A stretch of DNA of 64,000 bases, taken from positions 1-64,000 of the forward strand of contig JAFUOH010000010.1 of NCBI GenBank assembly GCA_017482055.1. The letters run 5' to 3'. Positions 26,969 to 35,215 of this stretch are shown here, in pieces; within the stretch, counting starts at the first letter, position 1; each line of letters opens with the position of its first letter. The notes beneath the pieces are model-generated. The model searched no databases and had not been told where the DNA came from. It was given only the letters and a program-made list of their open reading frames with translations. This DNA comes from Clostridia bacterium (GTDB lineage Bacteria; Bacillota; Clostridia; Oscillospirales; CAG-272). Made by a program: the position numbers and the translations under genes.

Positions 26969-28510
26969 TTATTTCACAACACCTGCGGCTCTCGCGCCGC
27001 CGAACTCACCGTTTTCGTCAGCGAAACCAAAAGCGTATAGCTTACCTTCAACGCAGAACTTGAGTCTGAACACCTGACCGTTAAGCGAAGAAACAACAAA
27101 ATCATCAAAGCCCAGCCTTGCCTTGGTGCTGTCGCCGTCAAAAGCATGAGAAACAGCCACGGTTTTACCGTTATTATCGATGATCTCTGCCCTAACCTTT
27201 CCTACCGCATTAACATAAAGCTCCTTTTTACCGCTCATGGTCATTTTTCTTGTAAGCAGTGTGCCATGACCGTTCATGGAAACAAAACCGTCACGTCGAA
27301 GCTTCGCAAGACCTGTTGCACCGTTTTTATACATTCCATTAGTGATCCAGGATTGGTGAGTGAAATTTTCGTCACCGCCAAAGCCTACGTAATATATTAG
27401 TAGCTCATCTCCATTTATTATCGTCACACCGCCAACCGACTGAACATAGCCTCTGTCCCATGAGCCCTTATACATTGAAGCATTGATGATACTATCACGA
27501 GAAGGACGTGAGAAGTTAAAGCCGTCGCGGCTGTACATTGGTATGAGCTCAGTAATCTTTGGGGCACCGGTTTCCTCACACGCTTTATTCTGTGGTCCGT
27601 AGAATATTTGGAACATGCCGAGCATAATACTCTCATATCCCACGCAGTCTACGTTATACAGTTCGGGAGTGATTCCTACATAGGGATTAGGTTTGTCAAG
27701 TTCGTCTGTTGTGAGCCAGCGGTGTACATCCGCCCCGGTCCATGAAGCCCCGTCAAGATAGTTGTCGCATTCACGGTAATCGCGAACCCGCACCAGATTT
27801 TTACCCGTTTCATCGGTCGGTACACCCTCTCTAATGCTGTAGACCCACTTTTTTCTGAAAGGATTGTAAAATATTGTGGTTCTATCGTAGACACTACCCG
27901 TAGGTCTGAAGTCTCTGAAATGTATTCCATCGGAGCTCACCGCAGCGTAACCCGGTCTCTTGCCTCCGGGATTTCGCAGAAACAGCTTATACCGCTCGCT
28001 CCTATCACACTCGTAGTCAATAAAAACCGTAGTTGAGTCAGGACGCAAATAGGTTTCGTCCACGAAAAACTTAGAAGGCTCATACCCGTCGTAGGTTAGT
28101 ATCAAATTTGTGCCCGGCTTCTCGCCAACATTCGGACGTTCCCAATGAATACCGTCCTTCGATGTGGCATAGCACATATTGCGAAGCCATCCGGCTTCGT
28201 ACCACATTTTGAATATATGCTCTTCTTCATCGTACCACACGCCGCCACTCTTGGGACAGGCAACCGGCGACTGTGCAATCTCCCACTCGGTTTCAGCCTT
28301 TAATACAGGGTTTCCCGCATATTTCACCGCCTTGTGATATTCGGGAACAAGATCGGTTTCTTCAACAAGGAAATCATCGACAAAAAGCTGACGTCCGACA
28401 GTAATGTTGATCACCTCGGGCGGTGTTTTAAGATATGGCACGTTCTGCGGCGAGGACATTTCACATGCGAAATCATCGGGAAGCATAATATTGTTGTATA
28501 GTTTTTCCAT
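26969..28510 (-). CDS. GH43/GH32-like beta-propeller protein
   Basis: This 513-residue protein looks like the five-bladed beta-propeller glycosidases. It contains GRQLFVDDFLVEETDL (about 39-54), the blade motifs MWYEAGWLRNMCYATSKDGIHWERP, GYAAVSSDGIHFRDF and PMYSRDGFNFSRP, and LLIYYVGFGGDE. A C-terminal beta-sandwich region (about 410-505) follows. No signal peptide. Proteins of this type are often annotated only as glycosyl hydrolase family 32/43-like; the substrate is unknown and I cannot assign the catalytic acids with certainty. It stands 56 bp upstream of the solute-binding protein gene. Confidence 0.7.
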   Translation of the reverse strand: MEKLYNNIMLPDDFACEMSSPQNVPYLKTPPEVINITVGRQLFVDDFLVEETDLVPEYHKAVKYAGNPVLKAETEWEIAQSPVACPKSGGVWYDEEEHIFKMWYEAGWLRNMCYATSKDGIHWERPNVGEKPGTNLILTYDGYEPSKFFVDETYLRPDSTTVFIDYECDRSERYKLFLRNPGGKRPGYAAVSSDGIHFRDFRPTGSVYDRTTIFYNPFRKKWVYSIREGVPTDETGKNLVRVRDYRECDNYLDGASWTGADVHRWLTTDELDKPNPYVGITPELYNVDCVGYESIMLGMFQIFYGPQNKACEETGAPKITELIPMYSRDGFNFSRPSRDSIINASMYKGSWDRGYVQSVGGVTIINGDELLIYYVGFGGDENFTHQSWITNGMYKNGATGLAKLRRDGFVSMNGHGTLLTRKMTMSGKKELYVNAVGKVRAEIIDNNGKTVAVSHAFDGDSTKARLGFDDFVVSSLNGQVFRLKFCVEGKLYAFGFADENGEFGGARAAGVVK

Positions 28511-28568
28511 GTCATTTACCTTCTTTCAATAATGCTTATATTTTAACTGTGAATATCGAAATGCACGA

Positions 28569-29588
28569 TCACATATCCGATATAACCTTATCGCAGACAT
28601 AATCGTAGCACATTGCTCGCTTTGTACGCATAAAGTGATCCACATTATTGCCGATGCGTATAAGCTTCAAATGGTGCAAAACTGTGTCCACCGCCACCAC
28701 ATTAAAGCAGTCGTAGGTTCGCGTTCCCCGTATTCGTTTACCGTCACACCACCCGTCAAAGTCCGTAGCGCACGCAACGCCAACATTCAAGACGCCTCTT
28801 GCAGTATAACCAAAAAGATCTGAATGATAGTGACCGCACAAATGAGCTATATGTATTCCTCCGGCATCCTTATAATCTGCAATTATCTCGCCAATGTCTT
28901 CGTTTCTTGTCTTTCTTCCGAATGCCACATCATTGATCGGGTCGAAATCCTCAATGGATTGAAACGAAACATCGGCTAATTTTTTTACAACTCCGCACGC
29001 TTCATGAGACACAGTAATAACGTGATATCCCTTTTCAATCGATTCGTCGAGAAGCTTTTTAAGCCACCTATTCTGCATCTCGGCATTATAGTAGCAGTCA
29101 AGCACAATAAACCGTATATTCGATTCGGGGAAATCCTTATAATAGCTCATGGAGCCTTCGGCATCCATGAAATTCACTCCCCAGTCCTCTGTGCGAGGGA
29201 ATAACATTGCCCGTACCTTTTCAGGTGACATTTCATGAACCTTGCGGCGGATGTCTGTGTCGTGATTGCCAACACAATTGAGTAACGGACGGCTGCAGGT
29301 GGGACACTCGCTATACATATCAACGAACTGCTCCTGAGATTTACCGCAGTAGTCGCCTGCATGAATACCGAAACTGATATAGTTGCTGTAATGGTCGATA
29401 TATGAAACCACACGTGACCAGAGCTCGGGCTTTGCGTGTATGTCCGCAAAATGTACAAATGTCAGTGGCTTGTAAGGATCGGCGAAAAATCGCGTACGAG
29501 ACGTTGATGCCTGCACCACCAGCGGCTCCATTTCCATATTAAGTTCCACTACAGATGGAATTTGGCTAACACTCGTATTTTCATTCAT
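28569..29588 (-). CDS. Calcineurin-like metallophosphoesterase
   Basis: From the ATG at 29588 this is 339 residues with a complete two-metal phosphoesterase set: VHFADIHAKP, GIHAGDYCGK, CVGNHDTD, TVSHEACGV and LCGHYHSD. A GGGGG ribosome site lies ten bases upstream and the start overlaps the stop of the SGNH gene (ATGAATGA), so the two are translationally coupled. A longer start at 29612 has no ribosome site. No signal peptide, so cytoplasmic. The substrate is unknown; coupling to an esterase gene suggests they act on one molecule. Confidence 0.88.
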   Translation of the reverse strand: MNENTSVSQIPSVVELNMEMEPLVVQASTSRTRFFADPYKPLTFVHFADIHAKPELWSRVVSYIDHYSNYISFGIHAGDYCGKSQEQFVDMYSECPTCSRPLLNCVGNHDTDIRRKVHEMSPEKVRAMLFPRTEDWGVNFMDAEGSMSYYKDFPESNIRFIVLDCYYNAEMQNRWLKKLLDESIEKGYHVITVSHEACGVVKKLADVSFQSIEDFDPINDVAFGRKTRNEDIGEIIADYKDAGGIHIAHLCGHYHSDLFGYTARGVLNVGVACATDFDGWCDGKRIRGTRTYDCFNVVAVDTVLHHLKLIRIGNNVDHFMRTKRAMCYDYVCDKVISDM

Positions 29589-30408
29589 TTTCGGCATTCC
29601 CCCATTTTGCATAATAATTACGTGAGCCTGTACCTATAAACGGAACTTGAATAAAATCTTCAAGGTTGTGTCGGATAATGTAATCAATATATGACATTAT
29701 CATACGTGCTGTGAGCAAATACCCCATTGGATTCATATGCCCGGAAAGGTAAAACGCGCGACGGTAATCCGCATCCTCTTCGGGTACATATTCATGCAGA
29801 TCAATAACATAAGTGTTTGTATAAATGCGTGAAAGCGCCCACAAAAGCTCACGGTGTTCTTCGCGCTTTTTTCGTATCTCCGGCAGATCGTCGAAACGTC
29901 TCGGCATCGTCACAAGAAAAAACTTGCCGTCGGGTTGTATCTCTTTGTAGCGCTTTATAATTGCTTTATAATATCCTGCAATAGTCGTATCATCAGGACC
30001 GCCATCCCACATATCATCGGCACAGCCAACCTCCTGCGTTTTGATGTCGTTCACGCCTAAAGCGATTATATATGCCTGTGCCGCCTTTTTTATATCGAAT
30101 AAGCTGTAAAATTCCCCAAAGCTTCGTATATATTCTTTTGCGGTCATACCACCACGAGAAAAATTATATACAGTACAACCGGCAATTCGTGCTATATACT
30201 GTCCCCACGAGTATTCGTACATATCGTGACGTGTCTTCTTTCCTGTTTTCTCATCAGACCCAGTGATGGCACCTGAAGATAAGCTGTCACCAATAACTGC
30301 GACTGTTCGGAAAATTGATGTCAATCCGCCGCCATCAAGTAGCGTGTCAAGCGGCTTTTCGTTCGGATTAGGATATTCCGTATTCTTTATGTACTCACAA
30401 ATTGTCAT
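29581..30408 (-). CDS. SGNH/GDSL-type hydrolase
   Basis: This 275-residue esterase-type enzyme has the SGNH blocks: AVIGDSLSSG with catalytic Ser42, SRGG (84-87), ALGVND with Asn120, and GHMNP with His224. Such enzymes remove acetyl or other acyl groups from carbohydrates or lipids. No signal peptide. GGGAGG lies six bases before the ATG. It is the first enzyme gene of the leftward block, so its promoter may drive the whole block as far as the IS110 remnant or beyond. Confidence 0.88.
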   Translation of the reverse strand: MTICEYIKNTEYPNPNEKPLDTLLDGGGLTSIFRTVAVIGDSLSSGAITGSDEKTGKKTRHDMYEYSWGQYIARIAGCTVYNFSRGGMTAKEYIRSFGEFYSLFDIKKAAQAYIIALGVNDIKTQEVGCADDMWDGGPDDTTIAGYYKAIIKRYKEIQPDGKFFLVTMPRRFDDLPEIRKKREEHRELLWALSRIYTNTYVIDLHEYVPEEDADYRRAFYLSGHMNPMGYLLTARMIMSYIDYIIRHNLEDFIQVPFIGTGSRNYYAKWGNAENE

Positions 30409-30440
30409 AGCTGTCCTCCCGATAATATTTCTATGTTCAT

Positions 30441-30446
30441 ATTATA
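30441..30446 (-). promoter_or_regulatory. Possible -10 element for the glycan block
   Basis: TATAAT is read on the minus strand 33 bases before the SGNH start. No good -35 box is present upstream, which would fit a promoter that needs an activator such as the neighbouring AraC protein. Confidence 0.45.
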
Positions 30447-30450
30447 ACAC

Positions 30451-30489
30451 AAAAGAAGGCTGAAAACTCGTAGATTCCAACCTTCTTTA
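30451..30489 (-). terminator. Hairpin between the AraC gene and the glycan block
   Basis: On the minus strand AAAGAAGGTTG and CAGCCTTCTTTT form a stem ending in T-rich sequence. It can end the araC transcript just before the possible -10 box of the next gene. Confidence 0.6.
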
Positions 30490-30507
30490 ATATAAAAGTA
30501 TACAATT

Positions 30508-31332
30508 TCAACGTTTTTGGAGCGTAAACTGCTTTGGCGTTACTCCGTAAAATGCCTTAAATGTTCTAATGAAATGTGATGTGCTTTCAAAGCCGCATTC
30601 CAAGCCGCATTTTGTAACATTCATTCCAGATAATAAGTTCGCCGCAGCTACAGACAGTTTTTTTTCGATAAGGAATTCATGTAAACCCATATTCATACGT
30701 TTCTTAAAATACTGAGACAGATAATTCGGACTATAGTTCAATTCAGCAGCAATATCCGAAACAGATGAAAGCGATGAATAGTTAGAATTTATGGTATTCA
30801 AAATACTCAGCAGCAAAGCATCATTGTGCGATCTGAAAGCAGGTGGGGTTGTTTCAGCCGCATCACAAAGAATGGCAAGCTGCTTTAGCAAGCACGAAAA
30901 CAAATATGTGTCCTTGTGCTTGCCGCCTCCTTTTTTGATCCGCAGTATGTCTTCAACAATCTCCAAATATTTCGCCCTATGTTCTTCTGTAAGCGACACA
31001 AGAACTTTACCGCTATTAATAAAATCAAATAATTCGGGATCAGTATACTCGAGAAAATCAAGTATATCTACAGGAATTCTTTCGCGCATGCGGGAATACT
31101 TGGCCTTGGCTTTCTTGCAGCTGCCGTGGAGTACATTGGAACGAAAAATCAGAACATCACCAATCTTGGGTATGTATACAGTATTGTCAACAAAATAAAA
31201 ATATAACCCATCGCATTCTTCATCAAAGTCAATAAAAGTATATATTTCCAAATGCTTGTGAGAATGCACCCAAAATGTACCCACTCGTTCCTCTGTCCGG
31301 TTATGGTAATCAATGTAAAGCTTTTCTTGCAT
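30508..31332 (-). CDS. AraC-family transcriptional regulator
   Basis: From the ATG at 31332 (GAGGTG six bases upstream) this is 274 residues. The N-terminal half is a cupin-like sensing domain (THS-like WVHSHKHLEIYTF, IPKIGDVLIFRSNVLHG). The C-terminal 100 residues carry two helix-turn-helix motifs: VSDIAAELNYSPNYLSQYFKK and LECGFESTSHFIRTFKAFYGVTPKQF. It is encoded immediately upstream of, and in the same direction as, the glycan block, which makes it the best candidate for its regulator. The extended start at 31371 is rejected for lack of a ribosome site. Confidence 0.92.
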   Translation of the reverse strand: MQEKLYIDYHNRTEERVGTFWVHSHKHLEIYTFIDFDEECDGLYFYFVDNTVYIPKIGDVLIFRSNVLHGSCKKAKAKYSRMRERIPVDILDFLEYTDPELFDFINSGKVLVSLTEEHRAKYLEIVEDILRIKKGGGKHKDTYLFSCLLKQLAILCDAAETTPPAFRSHNDALLLSILNTINSNYSSLSSVSDIAAELNYSPNYLSQYFKKRMNMGLHEFLIEKKLSVAAANLLSGMNVTKCGLECGFESTSHFIRTFKAFYGVTPKQFTLQKR

Positions 31333-31397
31333 GTATATCACCTCATACAAAGTTAATATGTACACGAGCACTGCGAATATATGATAAATCCATTATT

Positions 31398-31426
31398 ATT
31401 GTATCATATTTATTCTGTGATTGCAA
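31398..31426 (-). promoter_or_regulatory. Sigma-A promoter of the araC-type gene
   Basis: On the minus strand TTGCAA (31421-31426) and TACAAT (31398-31403) are 17 bases apart and lie about 65 bases upstream of the ATG at 31332. Confidence 0.6.
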
Positions 31427-31474
31427 CATTAAAATTTTATCGAAATGCCGAATCTTTAATCTTTGCAAGCAGGG

Positions 31475-31531
31475 CATCAAGGCGCCTTGATGCGAATTTT
31501 GTAGGTTTTCGCGCCCGACGCGAAAACCTAC
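31475..31531. repeat. Two adjacent perfect palindromes at the left edge of the decayed ICE
   Basis: CATCAAGGCGCCTTGATG (31475-31492) is a perfect 18-bp palindrome. Nine bases on, GTAGGTTTTCGCG (31501-31513) and CGCGAAAACCTAC (31519-31531) form a perfect 13-bp inverted repeat with loop CCCGA. No T-run follows on either strand, so this is not an ordinary terminator. The AT-rich composition to the left changes to GC-richer sequence here. Confidence 0.75.
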
Positions 31532-31637
31532 AAATGCTTGTTGGGGCATATCCCCAGAACCCCATTTCGCAGGTAAATCTGCGGCTTCACGATTTCACAT
31601 CTTCGATGCAAAATCGTTCTACTGACGGGAGCGTTTG

Positions 31638-32177
31638 TCACGTTCCCGTCTCTTTTCGTACGATAGGCATCGGCGTACTTCGCCGCAGAGCTTCCAAAAA
31701 TACATCGTAGTTCTGTACGTTGCCGACCGGCGCTTCTGCAAGGGTTGGAAGCGGCTTGCCGTCGGTCTGCGATATGTCGAATACCGTGACGGGCTTGAAC
31801 ATGGGTATCTTTATCTCTTTTTCCTCGGTGATAACTTTACCGTTCTCGTCGAGCATGGGAAGCTTGGTATCGGGGTCGAGCTTTTCTTCCTCCACCTTTT
31901 TCTTGAACGGTGTGGGCGCGAGTATTTGTATGCCTTTCGCACCCTTTACGACGTGTCTACCGAACTTGTCCTGCCAGGCGCGTTATCCCGCAACGTGGCT
32001 GGCGCTTGGATCCTGGAAGTATATGAGGATGCGGTTGTTTACCGAATATCGGTGAAAGCGGCTCATGGTGCGAAGATAATCGGCGTACTTTCCCGAAGTG
32101 AACACCTCGGCGATGCCTTTCTCGATACTGTCGGTTATCTCTTTCAGCCGCTCTTTGATGGATTTTTTGTCGGGCAT
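31638..32177 (-). pseudogene. ArdC-like antirestriction/zincin-type protein, nonsense-broken and truncated
   Basis: The minus strand encodes the N-terminal part of an ArdC-like protein: IKERLKEITDSIEKGIAEVF, SRFHRYSVNNRILIYFQDP and SHVAG. A TAA follows, then in the same frame RAWQDKFGRHVVKGAKGIQILAP, EEKLDPDTKLPMLDENG and FKPVTVFDISQTDGKPLP. The in-frame TAA stands where a Tyr codon (TAC or TAT) would fit, so one base change could explain it. The frame ends at 31638 soon after PMPIVRKETGT, before the expected metallopeptidase half. ArdC-type proteins bind single-stranded DNA and protect incoming ICE DNA. This copy is dead. Confidence 0.8.
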
Positions 32178-32202
32178 TTGTGGCTCCTTTCAAACAAATA
32201 TT

Positions 32203-32231
32203 GCCTCCGCACGGGAAACCCGTACGGAGGC
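32203..32231. terminator. Hairpin between the TopB and ArdC-like remnants
   Basis: GCCTCCG-C-ACGGG and CCCGT-A-CGGAGGC pair around AAA. It lies 19 bp after the topoisomerase stop. The T-run is weak on both strands, so termination is uncertain. Confidence 0.5.
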
Positions 32232-32249
32232 TTAATCTTTTACGGGCAG

Positions 32250-32972
32250 TTATCGGGCGTCTCTGCCGAAGTCGAGAGAATATTTGCTCTTTTCACCGTC
32301 ATCGGTGAGCACCAGGTTCGCATCGTAGGAACGCCCAGTTTTCTCGGAGAAGATACCCTTCACGGGTACACGCCCGTCACGAAGAAGTGCTGCAACCATA
32401 GTCTTGGTAAGCGATATACGCTTGTCGGCGAGGAATTTGTTATCCCTCCAAAGACCGAACCTGCACTCATTTCGCTCACAGAAATAGCCGTGTCTACTCT
32501 CGGTGACGTCACCGCCGCACCTGGGACATTTACCGATCACATCGCGCCCGGACGGAAACACAGCCTCCGCACCCTTGATGACCGAATAAGTCCTCGTCAG
32601 CTCGTTCACCGTAAGCGCGATCTCCGACATAAACGTATCCTCGCTCATCTCACCGCGCTCCACCATTTTGAGCTTGCTTTCCCACTCGGCAGTAAGCAGA
32701 GGTGACTGAAGCTGTTCGGGGAGGACGGTAATAAGGGAGATGCCGGTATGCGCGGGGACAAGGTGTACGTTCTTTTTGCCCTTTTTACGTTCCACAAAGC
32801 CGGTAGATATGAGCTTCTCGATGATACCCGCACGGGTAGCGGGAGTACCGAGTCCACGGCGTTCGGCATCCTCGGGGATGTCCTTTGCGCCTGCCGATTC
32901 CATTGCAGAGCAGGCTGAAACCGTACCGTAAATGAACAGCACCATAAATACAAGAATGACAGCGATAACCAC
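32250..32972 (-). pseudogene. C-terminal piece of topoisomerase III fused to a membrane-segment fragment
   Basis: About residues 23-240 are the end of an ICE-type DNA topoisomerase III (TopB): AMESAGAKDIPEDAERRGLGTPATRA, then the zinc-ribbon CPRCGGDVTESRHGYFC. The tyrosine catalytic core is missing. The first 22 codons (VVIAVILVFMVLFIYG) are a membrane segment that does not belong to TopB and looks like the start of a cell-wall hydrolase gene of the same ICE family. Immediately upstream lies truncated virB4. So two deletions have joined virB4, a membrane-protein gene and topB. A short fusion protein could still be made but should lack topoisomerase activity. Confidence 0.82.
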
Positions 32973-32975
32973 CTC

Positions 32976-33872
32976 TTTGGGGTGACGTGCAAACCTCGCT
33001 TAATCTCTATTTGATTGTACCCAAGCGGCAGACTGCTCATTAAGCCTTCCTCTTGTCGAAAATCAAGCCTCGTGAGCTGACAGTTGTACTTCTGCGCTAT
33101 GGAGCTTGCCTGAAATACGTTGTTATCGAGTTGCTGTTTGGTATCAGCGGTGTTGAGGACAAGGAAGGTGAGAAGAAACATACGCTCGTTGCGGCTTTGC
33201 AGGTCTTGTAAAAGCTTCTTTGCCTCGGTTCCGTAGGTGGCAAGATCGGAGGGGATAATGTCCATGTCATAGCCCGAATGAACCGCCTTTTTCTGCTCCT
33301 CGATAGTCATTTTCTGAAGGTCGGTGATCTTGCGTTTTACCGTCTTTATTGCCTGGGTCTGATCGACCGAGCGGACGTGCATTGTGACTATGAGTGAGCT
33401 TTCCATATCAAGAAAATCCGCAAGCATACGGTCGTTAAGCTCCGGTGCGAGTATCTGTAAAAAGGATACCGCCCCAAGCTTCTTTCCTACCCCCAAAAGT
33501 CTTGCCGTTTCGGAACTCAAACGATGACGGTGCTATGAAGTCCTTTACCGAAAGTCCGCTTGGAGCTAACCAATCCCAGGAAAAGCGAAAGGGTATCTGC
33601 TCGTCCATATGAAACATTCCGTGCATAAGAGAAAGGCGGTCGTGACCGTTAAGCGCTGCGACAGTCACACCGAGGCGCTTGAAGTAGTTGAGGAAGTCGC
33701 ACCAACCGTCGAAGATAGTGGTCTTGTCCTCGTTTTGGTTCAGTTGATAGTTGATGTCCCGGAACATCACCGTCTTGGTAAAGTAGCCCGGTTTTACACG
33801 GCATATACCGTCCTGCCACATCCGCTCAAATGGTATGCTGTCCTGGGCTGACATCTTCTTTTTCTTTGACAA
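32976..33872 (-). pseudogene. VirB4 remnant of the second ICE
   Basis: The start is a TTG at 33872 with AAGGAGG inside prgI, as in ICE1. The frame encodes SAQDSIPFERMWQDGICRV and INYQLNQNEDKTTIFDGWCDF. It lacks roughly 110 residues found in the ICE1 copy, resuming at MFHMDEQIPFRFSWDWLAPSGLSVKDFIAPSSF. Near 33500 the frame shifts, and continues as GKKLGAVSFLQILAPELNDRML to LPLGYNQIEIKRGLHV. It breaks off at about 32976 before the Walker A motif. It cannot be a working ATPase. Confidence 0.88.
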
Positions 33873-34233
33873 TACTTTGCACCTCCTTGTCGAGGTTATC
33901 CTGTCTTTCAAGTATGTCATAGAAATTGTCCGTCATATACGGTCGCACCTTTGGGCGGATGAAGCAGACTTGCACGATATTGCGTGTCACCACCTCCAGC
34001 GGCTGACCGTGCTTTTCATACATTGCAAGCAGCATAAACGGGAGCATTATGATGATCATAATGATAGCCGCCGCGCTCGTTCCCATGACGGATTTGCACA
34101 GGAAGAACATCGGCAGACCGATGGCAGCTCCCAAGCCGAAGCACACAAGCTGGCGCTTTGTTAAGTTGAACAGCACCTTCGTCTTGACAGCGTTCAAGTC
34201 TTTTGGTACGGGTACGTATGCTATGGGGATCAC
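33826..34233 (-). CDS. PrgI family membrane protein of the second ICE
   Basis: This intact 135-residue reading frame starts at a GTG (34233). It has the PrgI signature YVPVPKDLNAVKTKVLFNLTKRQ and two membrane segments (about 30-75). The tail is acidic and basic mixed. It is clearly related to, but well diverged from, the ICE1 PrgI. With its VirB4 partner broken it has no expected role. The ribosome site (AAAGGA) is unusually close to the GTG, so the true start may differ slightly. Confidence 0.82.
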   Translation of the reverse strand: MIPIAYVPVPKDLNAVKTKVLFNLTKRQLVCFGLGAAIGLPMFFLCKSVMGTSAAAIIMIIIMLPFMLLAMYEKHGQPLEVVTRNIVQVCFIRPKVRPYMTDNFYDILERQDNLDKEVQSIVKEKEDVSPGQHTI

Positions 34234-34333
34234 ATCCTTTCAAATATTTCATTTTATCTTTTTTGCAAAATTCGCATACACTAATACTGACAAATATATT
34301 TGTAACATATCAGTAAATATATCAGCATATACC

Positions 34334-34362
34334 TTGACTTTTACCCCGAGCTGTGATATACT
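34334..34362 (+). promoter_or_regulatory. Sigma-A promoter of the toxin-antitoxin pair
   Basis: TTGACT (34334-34339) and TATACT (34357-34362) are separated by 17 bases, about 65 bases before the antitoxin start. Confidence 0.75.
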
Positions 34363-34365
34363 ATT

Positions 34366-34400
34366 TTCACATAAAGTGAATCCACACTAAAACAGAGTGT
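34366..34400 (+). promoter_or_regulatory. Two dyads at the toxin-antitoxin transcription start: possible operators
   Basis: TTCAC-ATAAA-GTGAA (34366-34380) and ACACT-AAAACAG-AGTGT (34384-34400) lie directly after the -10 box. Phd/YefM-type antitoxins repress their own promoters through such dyads; here that is inferred from position. Confidence 0.5.
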
Positions 34401-34428
34401 TTTAAGTCGGAAAGGAATGGTATTAATA

Positions 34429-34752
34429 ATGACTAATATAACAAGTGCAATACGCAATACTGTGTCGATCTCGCTGTTTAACAGAGGTCTTGCAGGTAAG
34501 ATCTTCGAAGAGGTAAAGCAAAGCGGTGCCAAGGTGGTTATGAAGAATAACGCCGCCGAATGTGTTCTCATGTCCCCGGAAGAATATGTTCGCCTTATGG
34601 ATGAAGTCAATGATGCACGCCTTTTAGCGATCGCTACCGAGCGTTTGGCTCATTACGATCCCAAGACCTTAGTTTCCGGCGAAGAGCTTTTCAAAGAGCT
34701 CGGTATTACCGATGAGGATATTGAGAACTGCGGCGAGATTGAAATAGAATGA
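34429..34752 (+). CDS. Phd/YefM-type antitoxin
   Basis: This is about 107 residues from the ATG at 34429 (111 from 34417, where AAAGGA would be only one base from the start codon). The N-terminal half fits the Phd/YefM DNA-binding fold, with the key stretch AECVLMSPEEYVRLMDEVND. The C-terminal part is acidic and would be the toxin-binding tail (ELFKELGITDEDIENCGEIEIE). Its stop overlaps the toxin start by four bases (ATGA). It neutralises the toxin and probably represses the pair's promoter. Confidence 0.85.
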   Translation: MTNITSAIRNTVSISLFNRGLAGKIFEEVKQSGAKVVMKNNAAECVLMSPEEYVRLMDEVNDARLLAIATERLAHYDPKTLVSGEELFKELGITDEDIENCGEIEIE

Positions 34753-35078
34753 AATGGAAGCTGCAGTTCCTTCCCGAAGCGGAAAAGGACTTTAAGGGTT
34801 TAGCGGGGAATCAACAAACGATGGTGGCAAAAGCTATCAAGAAAGTGCTCGAAAATCCATTACCTGCCGCGGAGGGCGGCTACGGTAAGCCGCTCGGCAA
34901 CAAAGGCGGAAATAATCTCACGGGGCTTTTGAAAATTAAGCTTAAGAGTGCAGGAATCCGTGTGGTATACAAGCTGGTTCGTACAGAAACCGAAATGCTT
35001 GTAGTAGTTATCGGCGCAAGAGCCGATGAAGAAGTCTACGATACCGCACAACACAGAGTTCAGAAATACGAGCTATAA
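34749..35078 (+). CDS. RelE/ParE-superfamily toxin
   Basis: This 109-residue protein has the RelE/ParE fold signature. Residues 1-40 (KWKLQFLPEAEKDFKGLAGNQQ) are followed by a strand-rich half including LLKIKLKSAGIRVVYKLV and VVVIGARADEEVYDTA. RelE-type toxins cut mRNA on the ribosome, while ParE types target gyrase; the sequence does not settle which. It overlaps the antitoxin gene by four bases. The pair is the only functional-looking, non-membrane unit left in the decayed ICE, and its addiction effect may explain why the remnant is retained. Confidence 0.87.
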   Translation: MKWKLQFLPEAEKDFKGLAGNQQTMVAKAIKKVLENPLPAAEGGYGKPLGNKGGNNLTGLLKIKLKSAGIRVVYKLVRTETEMLVVVIGARADEEVYDTAQHRVQKYEL

Positions 35079-35086
35079 CGACTTCA

Positions 35087-35115
35087 GCTAAAATAACATC
35101 TGATGTTATTTTAGC
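35087..35115. repeat. Perfect 13-bp inverted repeat after the toxin gene
   Basis: GCTAAAATAACAT and ATGTTATTTTAGC flank the three-base centre CTG. It precedes a strong terminator by 18 bases and may stabilise the mRNA end. Confidence 0.6.
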
Positions 35116-35132
35116 CAAAATCACAACATCAT

Positions 35133-35168
35133 CACGAGCTGCCGCAAAACGGCAGCTCGTGCTTTTTT
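35133..35168 (+). terminator. Strong Rho-independent terminator of the toxin-antitoxin operon
   Basis: CACGAGCTGCCG pairs with CGGCAGCTCGTG around CAAAA and is followed by CTTTTTT. It also stands 50 bases after the convergent AraC gene's stop. Confidence 0.9.
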
Positions 35169-35215
35169 AATGCGCCGAGAATATGGACCGCGCCATGGAG
35201 CCTGTCTTGAAAAGA

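Noticed and set aside
31635-32705. A 356-codon plus-strand frame across the ICE remnants
   Set aside because: The minus strand carries recognisable ArdC-like and TopB sequence here; the plus-strand product has no motifs and no ribosome site.
34417-34429. Start of the antitoxin at 34417
   Set aside because: AAAGGA would be only one base from that ATG; the in-frame ATG at 34429 has a more usable, if long, spacing of about 13.
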